From Ferruginibacter sp. (lineage in GTDB: Bacteria > Bacteroidota > Bacteroidia > Chitinophagales > Chitinophagaceae), in contig JAEUVU010000007.1 in the NCBI GenBank assembly GCA_016786725.1, positions 372,001 to 436,000 on the forward strand: a stretch of DNA of 64,000 nucleotides, in the 5' to 3' direction. Shown here one piece after another: positions 1 to 9,349 of this stretch (positions are counted from its first letter, which is position 1; each line of letters begins with the position of its first letter). The notes beneath the pieces are model-generated. The model saw only the letters and a list, made by a program, of their open reading frames with translations, was not told the DNA's origin and did not search any database. Made by a program: the position numbers and the translations under genes.

Positions 1-1
1 A

Positions 2-295
2 AATGAAATCATATCGCTGCAGGCCGATAGCAATTACACGATCATTCACAAGCAGGATATGCAGAAATCGGTTGTTACCAGAACTTTAAAAGACTTTGAA
101 GATATACTGGATGCCAGCCAGTTTGTACGCATACACAAAAGCCATATCGTAAACCTCAGGTATATTACCGAATATAGCACGGTGGATGGCGGCATCGTAA
201 AAATGAATGATGGCAATGTTTGGAGCATCAGCCGCAGGCAACTGGATATGTTTTTACAGAAAATGAAAATGCACAATGTTTTGTTCTTTAAATAA
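2..295 (+). CDS. LytTR-family response regulator, C-terminal part (5' end outside window)
   Basis: Only the last 97 codons are present; the reading frame is open to the left edge. The visible part is a LytTR DNA-binding domain: a strand reading IISLQADSNYTIIH, then the FVRIHKSHIVNLRYI segment typical of these domains, and a C-terminal stretch SRRQLDMFLQKM. A receiver domain is expected upstream but cannot be seen. Its TAA stop overlaps the ATG of the downstream sensor kinase by one base (TAATG), so the two are translationally coupled and form a LytS/LytR-like two-component pair. The target is unknown; the secreted-protein operon starting at 3411 is the obvious nearby candidate, by inference only. 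Confidence 0.9.
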   Translation, partial: NEIISLQADSNYTIIHKQDMQKSVVTRTLKDFEDILDASQFVRIHKSHIVNLRYITEYSTVDGGIVKMNDGNVWSISRRQLDMFLQKMKMHNVLFFK

Positions 296-3240
296 TGCCT
301 GTAAAACATACGCTACATATCACTGTATTCACCTGCCTTTTTTTATCTTCTTTATATGGCAAAGCCCAAAGCTTCAGGTTTACGCAACTAACTACCCACC
401 ATGGCCTTCCCATAGATAATGTATATGCCGCAGCTCAGGATGATGACGGTTTTATGTGGTTTGGTACCGACTTTGGCATTGCCCGGTATGATGGCTACCG
501 GTTTACCGTTTATGGTAAGCAAAACAGGCTGGCCGCAAGGGCTGTAACAGATATAGTGTATGCCGGGGGAGATTCTCTCATTTTTATTGCATACCCGTTT
601 ACCATACAGGCCTTGCATAAAAACGGCCGCATCAATACACTGGCAGATACTACCGGCTTTGCATTGCAACAGGTAACAAGGCACCAGCAGCAATATTATT
701 TTTACAAGCGGCTGTATAACTTATATGGGGTTTGGGAAAATGGCAAGTACACTAAATGTAATGCCGATAGTGTTTTAGGTATCAAAGGAACAAATATCAA
801 CAGCATTGTATCGCTTGGCCAAAGAGGTATTGCTTTTTGTACCAGCAACGGCCTGTTTATAAAGAATGGTACACAGATACAGCATTTGTTGCAAAACAGT
901 AATGTTCAGTTTGCCGTTTATAAAGGCCAAAAAACAATACTTGCCGTAGCAGATGGTAAACTGCACCAGGCAGATGGGTCTTTTGTTTTTAAACAACTTC
1001 CGGTTCAGTTTCCCCGGGGCTTTTTTGTTTATCATGCAGCAGAAGAAAAAAACGGTACAGTATGGTTCAGGGGGCTTGATAAAGGCATCTACCGCTTATA
1101 CCAGGATGAACTGCAGGAAATGTCGGACAGGATTGGAATGGAGAACAGGGCTGTTAATGAATTTTTTTACGGAGCTGATGGTAATTTCTGGTTTTGTACT
1201 GACGGGTCGGGTATTTTGTTGAAGAAAAATTCAGCCTTTATCAATTATGAAACAACAGACGGGCTGGCAAATAATAAAATACTAAAATTACTCAGGCAAA
1301 AAAACGAATTGCTGATTGGTACTGCCAACGGACTATCTGCGTTGGCCGATAACAAGATAACAACGATTGGGTTGCCCAAAACAGGAGATGGGCTGAAATA
1401 TGTTTACCAGCTTTTTCCGGTAAAAGAAAACATCACAGGTATCAGTATAGACAGAACTTTTGCATTCAGCAGCAATGGGGGTAAAATTGACAATTTAGTT
1501 AAAGACTTTAAAATCCATCATCGTTCTTTCAGGGCCTTTAACCCAACATTTGCCTGGCAGCAGGATGAGCTGAATAGCTGGACGGTTGGTTATTCAACGC
1601 TCACACATATCCAAAAAGAAAACGACCAGTTTACACCCAATGATTTATCAGCCTTTAAGGTTCGTAAGGCTTACTGTATGACTAGCTATGATAACAAATT
1701 ATGGTTGGGTACCGATGCCGGTATCATTTTTATTGATCAACAAAACATCAGTAAAAAAGATTCGATAGCAACAACAAAACTACGGCAGGTACTTTGTTTT
1801 TTAACCGATAAAAAAGGGCGGCTCTGGATTGCAACCGACCTGGGTTTGTTTTTGTATCATAAAAATGAATTTACTCCTAAAAAAACGGGGGGTACCATGG
1901 GGAGCAATTACTGCACCGGCCTTACCGAAGATAACCAGGGAAGGATTTGGGTTAGCACCTGGGATGGTATTTTTGTATTTGACGATGTAAAAACAGGCTA
2001 CTATAACACAAACGATGGCCTGCCTTCTAAAACTGCAAATTGTATTTTGTTTGATAGTGTAACCAGGGTGTTGTTTGTTGGTACAGATAACGGCCTGGGG
2101 GTTATGGATAAATCATTGTTCACTAATAACAGCAAAATAAGTAAGGTGTTTATCAGCTGTAGTATAACAGGCTCAGCTGATGATAGTATGATCATTAATG
2201 GCAGTAGTTTATCACCAGATGCAAACGATCTTAATTTTTATCTGAGTTTCCCATATTACCAGGGAACCAGCGAGGTTTATTATGAATACAGGCTGGATGG
2301 CGGGCCATGGTCTGCAACAACAAACCCGGCAATTCTTATCAGCGATATAGCCAGCGGTAAGCATCAATTTTATGCAAGAGCTAAAATAAATGACCAGTTA
2401 ATAAGTAATGGAGAAACCAGTTTTACATTTACCATAAAAGCCCCGTTTTATAAAACATGGTGGTTCTGGCTTATACTGGTTTTGCTTGTTCAGTTTTTGC
2501 TTTTTATGGCATATAATTATTTCAGCAGAAAAGCCAAAGAGAAAAAAATGGCCTTGCAATCACAACAGGCGGATTATGCTTCATTAAAACAACAGGCTTT
2601 TACACAACTGATGAATCCGCATTTTATTTTTAATGCACTCAACAGTGTGCAGCATTATGTAAATAAGCAGGACAGGCAAAGCGCCAATAAATATCTGAGC
2701 GATTTTGCAACGCTGATCAGGCGGAGTTTTGATGCTTCTCAAAAATCTTTTGTTACGCTTGAAGAAGAACTGGAAACGATACGGTTGTACCTGCAATTAG
2801 AAAGTATGCGCTTTGCCGGTAAATTCGAATACAGGATTAATGTAGATGAATCAGCCGATGATGAAGACTGGATGCTGCCCAGCATGATGCTGCAGCCTTT
2901 TCTTGAAAATGCCATATTGCATGGCCTGATGCCGCTGGATGAAAAGGGTTTGCTTACAATAGATGTAGCAGCGCAAAATAATTGCTTACGGGTTATCATA
3001 GCCGATAACGGCATTGGTATAGAAAAAAGCAAGGCCTTGCGAAGCGGCACCAAACACAAAAGCAAGGGTATGCAACTGATTACCGAACGGCTTGAGCTGT
3101 TGGGCAAACTCAGTAAAGAGCCGGTTACTTTAGCAATAACAGCATCAAACCCCGATGCTGCTAATCCCGGTACAAAAATCACACTCATTATTCCGCAGGA
3201 AGTGTACGAAGTGTTTCAGCAACAAAGGAACCAGGCTTAA
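295..3240 (+). CDS. Two-component sensor histidine kinase, propeller type, LytS-like catalytic domain
   Basis: Product of 981 residues. A signal peptide ends near LYGKAQ (residue 25). The following ~600 residues contain repeated WFGTDxGIARYDG, WIATDLGLF and WVSTWDGIFVF blades of the two-component regulator propeller family. A Y_Y_Y-like domain (YYEYRLDGGPWS, near residue 665) comes next, then one transmembrane helix near residues 720-742. The cytoplasmic part is a His_kinase (PF06580-type) domain with NPHFIFNALNSV near residue 775 and an ATP-binding region with LPSMMLQPFLENAILHGL and DNGIGI. It overlaps the LytTR regulator gene by one base and should phosphorylate it. The periplasmic propeller suggests it senses an extracytoplasmic ligand; which one cannot be read from the sequence. 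Confidence 0.93.
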   Translation: MPVKHTLHITVFTCLFLSSLYGKAQSFRFTQLTTHHGLPIDNVYAAAQDDDGFMWFGTDFGIARYDGYRFTVYGKQNRLAARAVTDIVYAGGDSLIFIAYPFTIQALHKNGRINTLADTTGFALQQVTRHQQQYYFYKRLYNLYGVWENGKYTKCNADSVLGIKGTNINSIVSLGQRGIAFCTSNGLFIKNGTQIQHLLQNSNVQFAVYKGQKTILAVADGKLHQADGSFVFKQLPVQFPRGFFVYHAAEEKNGTVWFRGLDKGIYRLYQDELQEMSDRIGMENRAVNEFFYGADGNFWFCTDGSGILLKKNSAFINYETTDGLANNKILKLLRQKNELLIGTANGLSALADNKITTIGLPKTGDGLKYVYQLFPVKENITGISIDRTFAFSSNGGKIDNLVKDFKIHHRSFRAFNPTFAWQQDELNSWTVGYSTLTHIQKENDQFTPNDLSAFKVRKAYCMTSYDNKLWLGTDAGIIFIDQQNISKKDSIATTKLRQVLCFLTDKKGRLWIATDLGLFLYHKNEFTPKKTGGTMGSNYCTGLTEDNQGRIWVSTWDGIFVFDDVKTGYYNTNDGLPSKTANCILFDSVTRVLFVGTDNGLGVMDKSLFTNNSKISKVFISCSITGSADDSMIINGSSLSPDANDLNFYLSFPYYQGTSEVYYEYRLDGGPWSATTNPAILISDIASGKHQFYARAKINDQLISNGETSFTFTIKAPFYKTWWFWLILVLLVQFLLFMAYNYFSRKAKEKKMALQSQQADYASLKQQAFTQLMNPHFIFNALNSVQHYVNKQDRQSANKYLSDFATLIRRSFDASQKSFVTLEEELETIRLYLQLESMRFAGKFEYRINVDESADDEDWMLPSMMLQPFLENAILHGLMPLDEKGLLTIDVAAQNNCLRVIIADNGIGIEKSKALRSGTKHKSKGMQLITERLELLGKLSKEPVTLAITASNPDAANPGTKITLIIPQEVYEVFQQQRNQA

Positions 3241-3347
3241 CAAGGTTCCTGTTTTCCCTTCTCTTATATTTTCTTAAAACGTCTTTGCCGTTCACTCAAC
3301 CGGAAAGCGGCTTCACGCAATTGTTATGTTGTGTTGCACAAGGCAGG

Positions 3348-3378
3348 TTGTGCAGGCTGGTGCAGCAGTATATTTTTA
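3348..3378 (+). promoter_or_regulatory. Candidate promoter of the secreted-protein operon
   Basis: TTG at 3348-3350, a 20-base spacer, then TATTTTTA at 3371-3378, close to the Bacteroidota pattern TTG-N19/21-TAnnTTTG. It lies 33 bases before the ATG at 3411 and explains how the four-gene operon could be transcribed separately from the kinase. Pattern match only. Confidence 0.5.
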
Positions 3379-3410
3379 GTACTGAATTAATACCCGATAA
3401 ATATAAATCA

Positions 3411-5129
3411 ATGAAAAAGCTTTTACTCTTCATTCTTAATTTTTGCTTTGTTGCGGCAATGGGGCAAAATTTAATTGCCCCCATCTCTATTACGCTGCCG
3501 GCCAGCCCGCCGGCCAATACCGCCGAATGGGCAACAGCCATGCCACCGGTAATGATAATGGCGCAAACCAAACTACGAAATGGCCAGGTACCCGGCGAAG
3601 TGGTAGAAAGCCGCATATTGGTAACCATTAAAAGTGGTGGCAACAAAGTTTGTGGATCGTACACACAGCAAACCGCACCTGGCAGCAATTTTAACTCGGT
3701 AACAAAAACCTGGAACGGTGCTGCGGTGCTTTCGTTGCTGGGCCAGTCTTGTATATTAAAACCTGGTACTTACGAATTGTGCGTACAGTTTTATAACCTG
3801 AACCCTGCTGCGGGCAACGGGGTATTGGGCGAGGCATGTAAGAGTTTTACTATTGAAGATACAAAGCAGCAAACCTACAGTGCGCCACAAAACATACTGC
3901 CTGTTAACAATAAAATGTTTACACAGCAGGAAGCCGGTTTACCCATAACATTCAGATGGACCCCCGTACTGCCAAAGCCAAAAGCCGATGTGCAGTACAG
4001 AGTAAAAGTAATAGAAGTACAGCCAGGGCAAAATGCAACTGTTGCACTAAGAACCAATACCCCTATCGAAGTGCTGGAAGTTAAGAATCAAACACAGGCA
4101 AGCGCCAAACTTGCTCAAAGATGCAATGGCTGTGAATATTATATATGGAATGTGGAAGCCAGTAAAAAATCGGCAATGGGAGATATTGAAATGCTTGGAA
4201 CAAGTGAAGCAACCGCTTTCAGAATTGGTGTTGATGAATCAAACCCCGGTAACTGCCTTGCATTGGATACAACAAAATATACTATTGCATGTGTTGGAGG
4301 AGACCCCGATGGGAAATACAGGTACCGGGTACAGAATTTAACTATTAATAAGGTAGCCGGCAATCCAGACCCCTTTATTGAATCAGGCTATATTGATGGA
4401 TTAGGCGTTTCTCAGAATAATAATTATATACTGCCTGTATTACCTGCTACAGGCGTTGTTGTGCAAAATATATTGCCGGCAAGTATAACCAGTTATACTT
4501 CTTCAACATCAGCACCCATTTCGTTTGACTTTGTTTCGGCAGTACCCCTTACATCTTTTACGGCTAAATTAACTGCTTATAGTTATCATTTATCTGCGTC
4601 CGGAAGTAAAATACATTGCCAGAAAAACTTTGAAATAACATTTGATGTACCTCCATGTAGTTGTAATATATGTGAGTCTGTTAAATTAAATTTTGGGCAG
4701 GAAACCAAAGCTCAGCAGAATAATTATGTAACAATACAACAGCCGCTCAGCACTGTATTAATGCCTGGCAACAGCATGCTGCCTATAAAAAGTATAAGTG
4801 CAGAGATCGTATATTTTGATATTATTAAAAGCGACAGCAACTGTTACAAGTGTGAAAAAGACAGCAGGAATTTTGGCAAGTTTAGCACCGTAACATTAGC
4901 AAACAATAGTTTTAGCAGTACGGGCACACTGCCAGGTGGCGAAGTTATTTTTAATACAAACAACCCGCAGGCACTCACCAATACCAATATGAATTTTACT
5001 GTTACGGCCCCTGATTTACTCAAGTGCTGTACAGATAAAATCAATGTTTGCATCTGGTACACCATTACCACAGCTGATTGTAAAACATGTAACGCTTACA
5101 GGTGTTACGAAATTTCAAGAATTAAATAA
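3411..5129 (+). CDS. Secreted Cys-rich protein with FRWT-type beta-sandwich domain
   Basis: The start at 3411 was chosen because it begins with a clean signal peptide (MKKLLLFILNFCFVAAMGQ); a longer open frame from 3285 has no such start. The mature part of a 572-residue protein has three visible zones. An N-terminal region ends with PGTYELCVQFYN. A central segment, ITFRWTPVLPKPKADVQYRVKVIEV, resembles the product of the gene at 11079 and looks like an Ig/FNIII-like fold. The C-terminal part is rich in Cys (PCSCNICESVKLNFG) and ends CKTCNAYRCYEISRIK. The same ending pattern closes the next gene's product. First gene of a tight four-gene operon. Function not recognised; export to the cell surface or periplasm is likely. 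Confidence 0.8.
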   Translation: MKKLLLFILNFCFVAAMGQNLIAPISITLPASPPANTAEWATAMPPVMIMAQTKLRNGQVPGEVVESRILVTIKSGGNKVCGSYTQQTAPGSNFNSVTKTWNGAAVLSLLGQSCILKPGTYELCVQFYNLNPAAGNGVLGEACKSFTIEDTKQQTYSAPQNILPVNNKMFTQQEAGLPITFRWTPVLPKPKADVQYRVKVIEVQPGQNATVALRTNTPIEVLEVKNQTQASAKLAQRCNGCEYYIWNVEASKKSAMGDIEMLGTSEATAFRIGVDESNPGNCLALDTTKYTIACVGGDPDGKYRYRVQNLTINKVAGNPDPFIESGYIDGLGVSQNNNYILPVLPATGVVVQNILPASITSYTSSTSAPISFDFVSAVPLTSFTAKLTAYSYHLSASGSKIHCQKNFEITFDVPPCSCNICESVKLNFGQETKAQQNNYVTIQQPLSTVLMPGNSMLPIKSISAEIVYFDIIKSDSNCYKCEKDSRNFGKFSTVTLANNSFSSTGTLPGGEVIFNTNNPQALTNTNMNFTVTAPDLLKCCTDKINVCIWYTITTADCKTCNAYRCYEISRIK

Positions 5130-5150
5130 TTGAATTTTAAATAGGTTAAG

Positions 5151-8100
5151 ATGAAAAAGATAATATTAATCGTATCAATTTTTTTACCGAGTTTATTGCA
5201 TTGCCAGGTAACCAGTAATACAAAATGGAGAGATAGTATCTGGAATAGGATAACTCTTATCAGTGCTGATTCAATTTGCAGAACAGGTGGCTTTGAGCAT
5301 GGTAATTTTAATGGTTGGACACACTTAGGGCTATGCAGATATAGTGCAATTTTTGATGCACAGTTTAGAAACAATTCAAGCAGTGTTGGTTGTGATGCAC
5401 CTGTAACGACCGGATGTTGGCCTGTAGTTTCATCAACTCCATTAACACCAACTTTAAATGGATATAAATTTGATCAGAAAATTAACACGGGTGGAAATAT
5501 ATCATGCCTGACCAATATAATAATACCCAAAGTTAAAAATGGAAATTATGCTGCACAATTAGGTGGAGAAAGCCTTAATTCGGTAAATGGCCATGTAGAT
5601 GGGATCGTTACAAAATTTGTTGTAAATACCTCCAGTCAGCAAGTAATTAATTTTGATCTGGCATTAAGGATGGCCGATTTTTCTTTTCATCCTGATGAAG
5701 GGGCTGCTTATTTTTATGCTGCAATAATTGACAGTTTAGGCAATGTAATAAATTACAAAAGAATCGACGGCAAAAATTCTGCCAGCGCCGATCCTTGGGT
5801 TGAATTTGAAACTGATAATAACCCTGGTAATCCTTGTTTTTGTGATACTGCAAGAGGAAAAAAAATATTTTACCGCAATTGGAAAACAGAGTCATTAACA
5901 ATTCCTGCTAATAACTTAGGAAAAAAGTTTGCTTTGATTTTTTTGTCGGCAGATTGTTCTCATGCCGGGCATTCAATGGCAGCTTATTTAGATAATATCT
6001 GTATTAGCAATCCGCAACCTCAATCATCATCAGTAAATGTTACAGATACCTGCATAGCAAATGGTAACGGAAAAAGTATAAAACTAAGCTACAACATCCC
6101 TACAGGATTCAATCTGTCTGACTTCAGAATAGGAATAGTTGTGTATCAAAATGGCACACAGCTGCAATATAATGGTACTAGTGTACCTGATTTTATAATT
6201 CCGACGAACAGCATAGGTACACATACATTTAATATCAACAGAACAAACTATTATAATTTAGATACCACAAAATGTGTTGATTATTATATTGTATTGAACA
6301 AGAAAAATGCTTATGGTGTTTTTGTAACACTTCAAACAATCGGTAATCCGAACGACGGTATCAGGCCCGGATTAAATAATGACCTTTGTTGTACAAGCAG
6401 ATCTTTACCATGCCGGGCTAACTGCAATATTTTCGGCAGTATGCTATCAACCCTTGGAGGTACTACTACAACTTTTCAAAACAACGGCACTTATAATGTA
6501 ATCTGCAATACACAAACAGAAGGGGATGTCAGGCTTATTTGTACAAATCCTAACTCTACTACCATACTTACACCAACTTGCACTAATGCCATGGGGCAAA
6601 CTGTTTCTCCTTTCTGGAATGGCGGTGTATTTAATTTTCCTTCAAATGCTGGGGTTTACACGGCTACGTATTATAAACTAGATGTTTCAGGTAACAAGTG
6701 CGATTCTTTTAAAGTAAACTTTAATGTTAATTGCCCTCCATGCCCTTGTCCCACAGTAATTCAAAAAAACATCAGTTTGGGAGGGCATTGCGGCATTATG
6801 GATACTATAAAAAATACCTGTGGTAAAAATATTGTTTCCTGGACATTAAAAGTGAACGGACAGTATTATACCAATGCTGGTTATCCGTTAACGCCTCAAA
6901 ATATTGCTGCTAACAGCACTGTAACAACCGGTACCATCGGATTATTTAATCTGTTGCCAATTAATACCTTAGTTTATACTTTTAAATATGCAAACGGAGA
7001 TAGTTGTACCGTAACAAAAACTCTGAACAATTGCATTCCTCCTCCGTGTCCGGCTTGTACAATTAATGTTACTGCAAATGTTTTAAGCGGAGGTTCATCC
7101 GTACTGTTAACCGGTAATAATAATATTTCATTAAAATGCAGTACTAACTATATACTGTTACCAGGTATTTCTTGCACTCCCTCAGCCCCGTTAGCATTTG
7201 ATGCGGCTTATGCTAAAGTTACAGACAACTATAATGTTACCTGGGCAATTAATGCAAATGCAGGTGGCCAGTTTACATTGCCCGGTAATATGCCGGCGAA
7301 CAGAAATTATGTACTTAATATCAGGTGGCGTTATATCAGGAGTGCTGGGGATACTTGTTATTATCCGCTGGCGTATCCTTTCAAAGTTGAGTGTTCACCA
7401 TGCGGTACTATTTGTACACCTACGGTTAATGTAACAGGTTCAAATAATTATCAAACCATTCTAAATACAAACAATAACTATTCATGCCAGATAAGTTGCG
7501 GTGCCAATTATTTGTTTACGCCTTCACTTAATTGTGCAGTAAGTAATGGTACAATCATAAAAGGAATACAAACTCTTAGTATAACAAATACACCAATACC
7601 CACACCATTTTGGATTACATATTCAAGCAGCAATTACATATTGAATGTGAATCCACCCGCAAATACTACAGGCGTTTACCAGGTAAGGTATTACATAGGT
7701 AGGCAAAATCTACAATTACCCTGTGATTCATTTACCATAAAAATTGATATTCAATGTAAAAACATTACCTGTGGTACATGGATTTATAAAGGGTTTTTTA
7801 TAGAAGGCGAAGCCACGCCGCAAGGAAATTTTAACATACCATGCGGTACAACAAAAAATGCAGCACAGGGCAAGAAAATTTCTATACTGGGAGCTCAGAA
7901 TTGTATGCCATCCGGGATATCTACAGTAAAAACAATTGTTACAGGCCCAACAGGGCAAATTGTGAGTAATGAAACGCTGGGAGATTATAATGCTTACGAT
8001 AGCTTATATGCTACAGAGTGTGGTTTATACACTATCAGGCTGTTATCAACCTGCGATAAACTGCCTTGTGATAGTTGTACATACTACGTAAATGTAATTT

Positions 8101-9344
8101 GCCCTAAAGACTGCTGCAAAGGCGGCTATTGGGAAAAATTTCCAACTGTGGCTGCCGAAAGCGACGATAAGATTCTGGGAACTTTAAATTGTAAAAAAAC
8201 AAGCAAAATTATCATCAGCGATGAAGTTAATGCTGGTTACTGCAATAGCATGATAAGGATAGATGCAGGCAGCTATGTATGTGGAGATAAAAGTTGTGCT
8301 TCAAAAGTTGAATTTATCTTATCTAATAGCAATGGTGTTGTTCTTTCGGATGTAACCAACATGGATATTCCTGGCACACTGCCCAACGGGAATTATACAT
8401 TAGTAATGAAAGTGTACTGTGGTAGTCAGCTTTGCGATACCTGTCAATTTGAGTTTATTAAGAAGTGTGCAGGTTGTAATTGTAAAACTGCAAAATGTGT
8501 TCTCAAGTATTATTATCAAAACCCAATGGGAGGTAATGTGCCAGTTACCTGCGATGCAGGCGTCGTTACTTTGGAGTGTAATAAGACATACAAGTTTGGT
8601 GCAAATACTAATTGCCAGAATATCTGCAGTGCCACAGTAAATGGAACACTGTTTAATAATGGGGTGCCTGTTCAAACGTACACCAATATCAGTGCTTCAA
8701 ATTTAGCAGTTGTTAATTTTACAACATCTGGCAATTATACATTCTTGTATCGTTATTATGTGAATGGTGTTGAGTGTAGCAAATGTGATGTTCGGATAAA
8801 TGTTAATTGCCCTCCACCGGTATGCACTCCCTGCCCGGTTACAGTGTCAACATCAACAGTTTCTGTTACAACTGTTGCAAATGAGGCAACAAGCAATGCT
8901 ATTCAGAAATTTACGTTCGCTAATCTTCCTGCAAATATATTAACGGTTAAAGCTTCTGTTACCGATGTTAAATTATGGGCTGTTGATGAAAACGGAAAAG
9001 CCAATGAAGAGTGCTTATCATGCAACAACAATCCAAAAAACTGGGCAAGTATATTTAATGGAACCGGAGTATCTGGCGCAACACCTAAATTATCAATGAA
9101 TGGCGGGCATGTTAATGCACCTGTTGTACTTCAGCCCCAGCAAAATACAAGATCAATTATCTGGCACAATGGAACCAGCCCGCTGAGTATTAGTAACGAT
9201 ATACAATTGTACTTCAAACTACCATTATCATCAACACTTAGCTGCTGCAAACGTAAAGCAACAGTATGTATAAAGTTTGTTTTCAGAAACGACAAATGTG
9301 AGGATTGTTTAGTGAATAAATGTTTTGACATAGAAATAAAATAA
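5151..9344 (+). CDS. Large secreted Cys-rich repeat protein
   Basis: A 1397-residue product with a signal peptide (MKKIILIVSIFLPSLLHCQ). Residues about 45-290 form a domain starting GFEHGNFNGWTHLG and ending AYLDNICISNP, similar in style to carbohydrate-binding or jelly-roll domains. The rest is a chain of roughly six or seven domains of about 110-130 residues, separated by Pro/Cys-rich linkers such as NCPPCPCP, CIPPPCPACT, CSPCGTICTP and CAGCNCKTAKC. Each domain tends to carry a pattern like VTCxxxxxLxCxxxYxF, so disulphide-bonded extracellular modules are likely. The tail CEDCLVNKCFDIEIK matches the tail of the preceding gene's product. Gap to the upstream gene 21 bases, to the downstream gene 5 bases. 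No known family was recognised and no T9SS sorting tail is present. Confidence 0.8.
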   Translation: MKKIILIVSIFLPSLLHCQVTSNTKWRDSIWNRITLISADSICRTGGFEHGNFNGWTHLGLCRYSAIFDAQFRNNSSSVGCDAPVTTGCWPVVSSTPLTPTLNGYKFDQKINTGGNISCLTNIIIPKVKNGNYAAQLGGESLNSVNGHVDGIVTKFVVNTSSQQVINFDLALRMADFSFHPDEGAAYFYAAIIDSLGNVINYKRIDGKNSASADPWVEFETDNNPGNPCFCDTARGKKIFYRNWKTESLTIPANNLGKKFALIFLSADCSHAGHSMAAYLDNICISNPQPQSSSVNVTDTCIANGNGKSIKLSYNIPTGFNLSDFRIGIVVYQNGTQLQYNGTSVPDFIIPTNSIGTHTFNINRTNYYNLDTTKCVDYYIVLNKKNAYGVFVTLQTIGNPNDGIRPGLNNDLCCTSRSLPCRANCNIFGSMLSTLGGTTTTFQNNGTYNVICNTQTEGDVRLICTNPNSTTILTPTCTNAMGQTVSPFWNGGVFNFPSNAGVYTATYYKLDVSGNKCDSFKVNFNVNCPPCPCPTVIQKNISLGGHCGIMDTIKNTCGKNIVSWTLKVNGQYYTNAGYPLTPQNIAANSTVTTGTIGLFNLLPINTLVYTFKYANGDSCTVTKTLNNCIPPPCPACTINVTANVLSGGSSVLLTGNNNISLKCSTNYILLPGISCTPSAPLAFDAAYAKVTDNYNVTWAINANAGGQFTLPGNMPANRNYVLNIRWRYIRSAGDTCYYPLAYPFKVECSPCGTICTPTVNVTGSNNYQTILNTNNNYSCQISCGANYLFTPSLNCAVSNGTIIKGIQTLSITNTPIPTPFWITYSSSNYILNVNPPANTTGVYQVRYYIGRQNLQLPCDSFTIKIDIQCKNITCGTWIYKGFFIEGEATPQGNFNIPCGTTKNAAQGKKISILGAQNCMPSGISTVKTIVTGPTGQIVSNETLGDYNAYDSLYATECGLYTIRLLSTCDKLPCDSCTYYVNVICPKDCCKGGYWEKFPTVAAESDDKILGTLNCKKTSKIIISDEVNAGYCNSMIRIDAGSYVCGDKSCASKVEFILSNSNGVVLSDVTNMDIPGTLPNGNYTLVMKVYCGSQLCDTCQFEFIKKCAGCNCKTAKCVLKYYYQNPMGGNVPVTCDAGVVTLECNKTYKFGANTNCQNICSATVNGTLFNNGVPVQTYTNISASNLAVVNFTTSGNYTFLYRYYVNGVECSKCDVRINVNCPPPVCTPCPVTVSTSTVSVTTVANEATSNAIQKFTFANLPANILTVKASVTDVKLWAVDENGKANEECLSCNNNPKNWASIFNGTGVSGATPKLSMNGGHVNAPVVLQPQQNTRSIIWHNGTSPLSISNDIQLYFKLPLSSTLSCCKRKATVCIKFVFRNDKCEDCLVNKCFDIEIK

Positions 9345-9349
9345 TAATC

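Noticed and set aside
2739..3188. 149-codon open frame opposite the sensor kinase core
   Set aside because: Ser/Leu-rich translation without family features; it is the shadow of the conserved kinase domain on the other strand.
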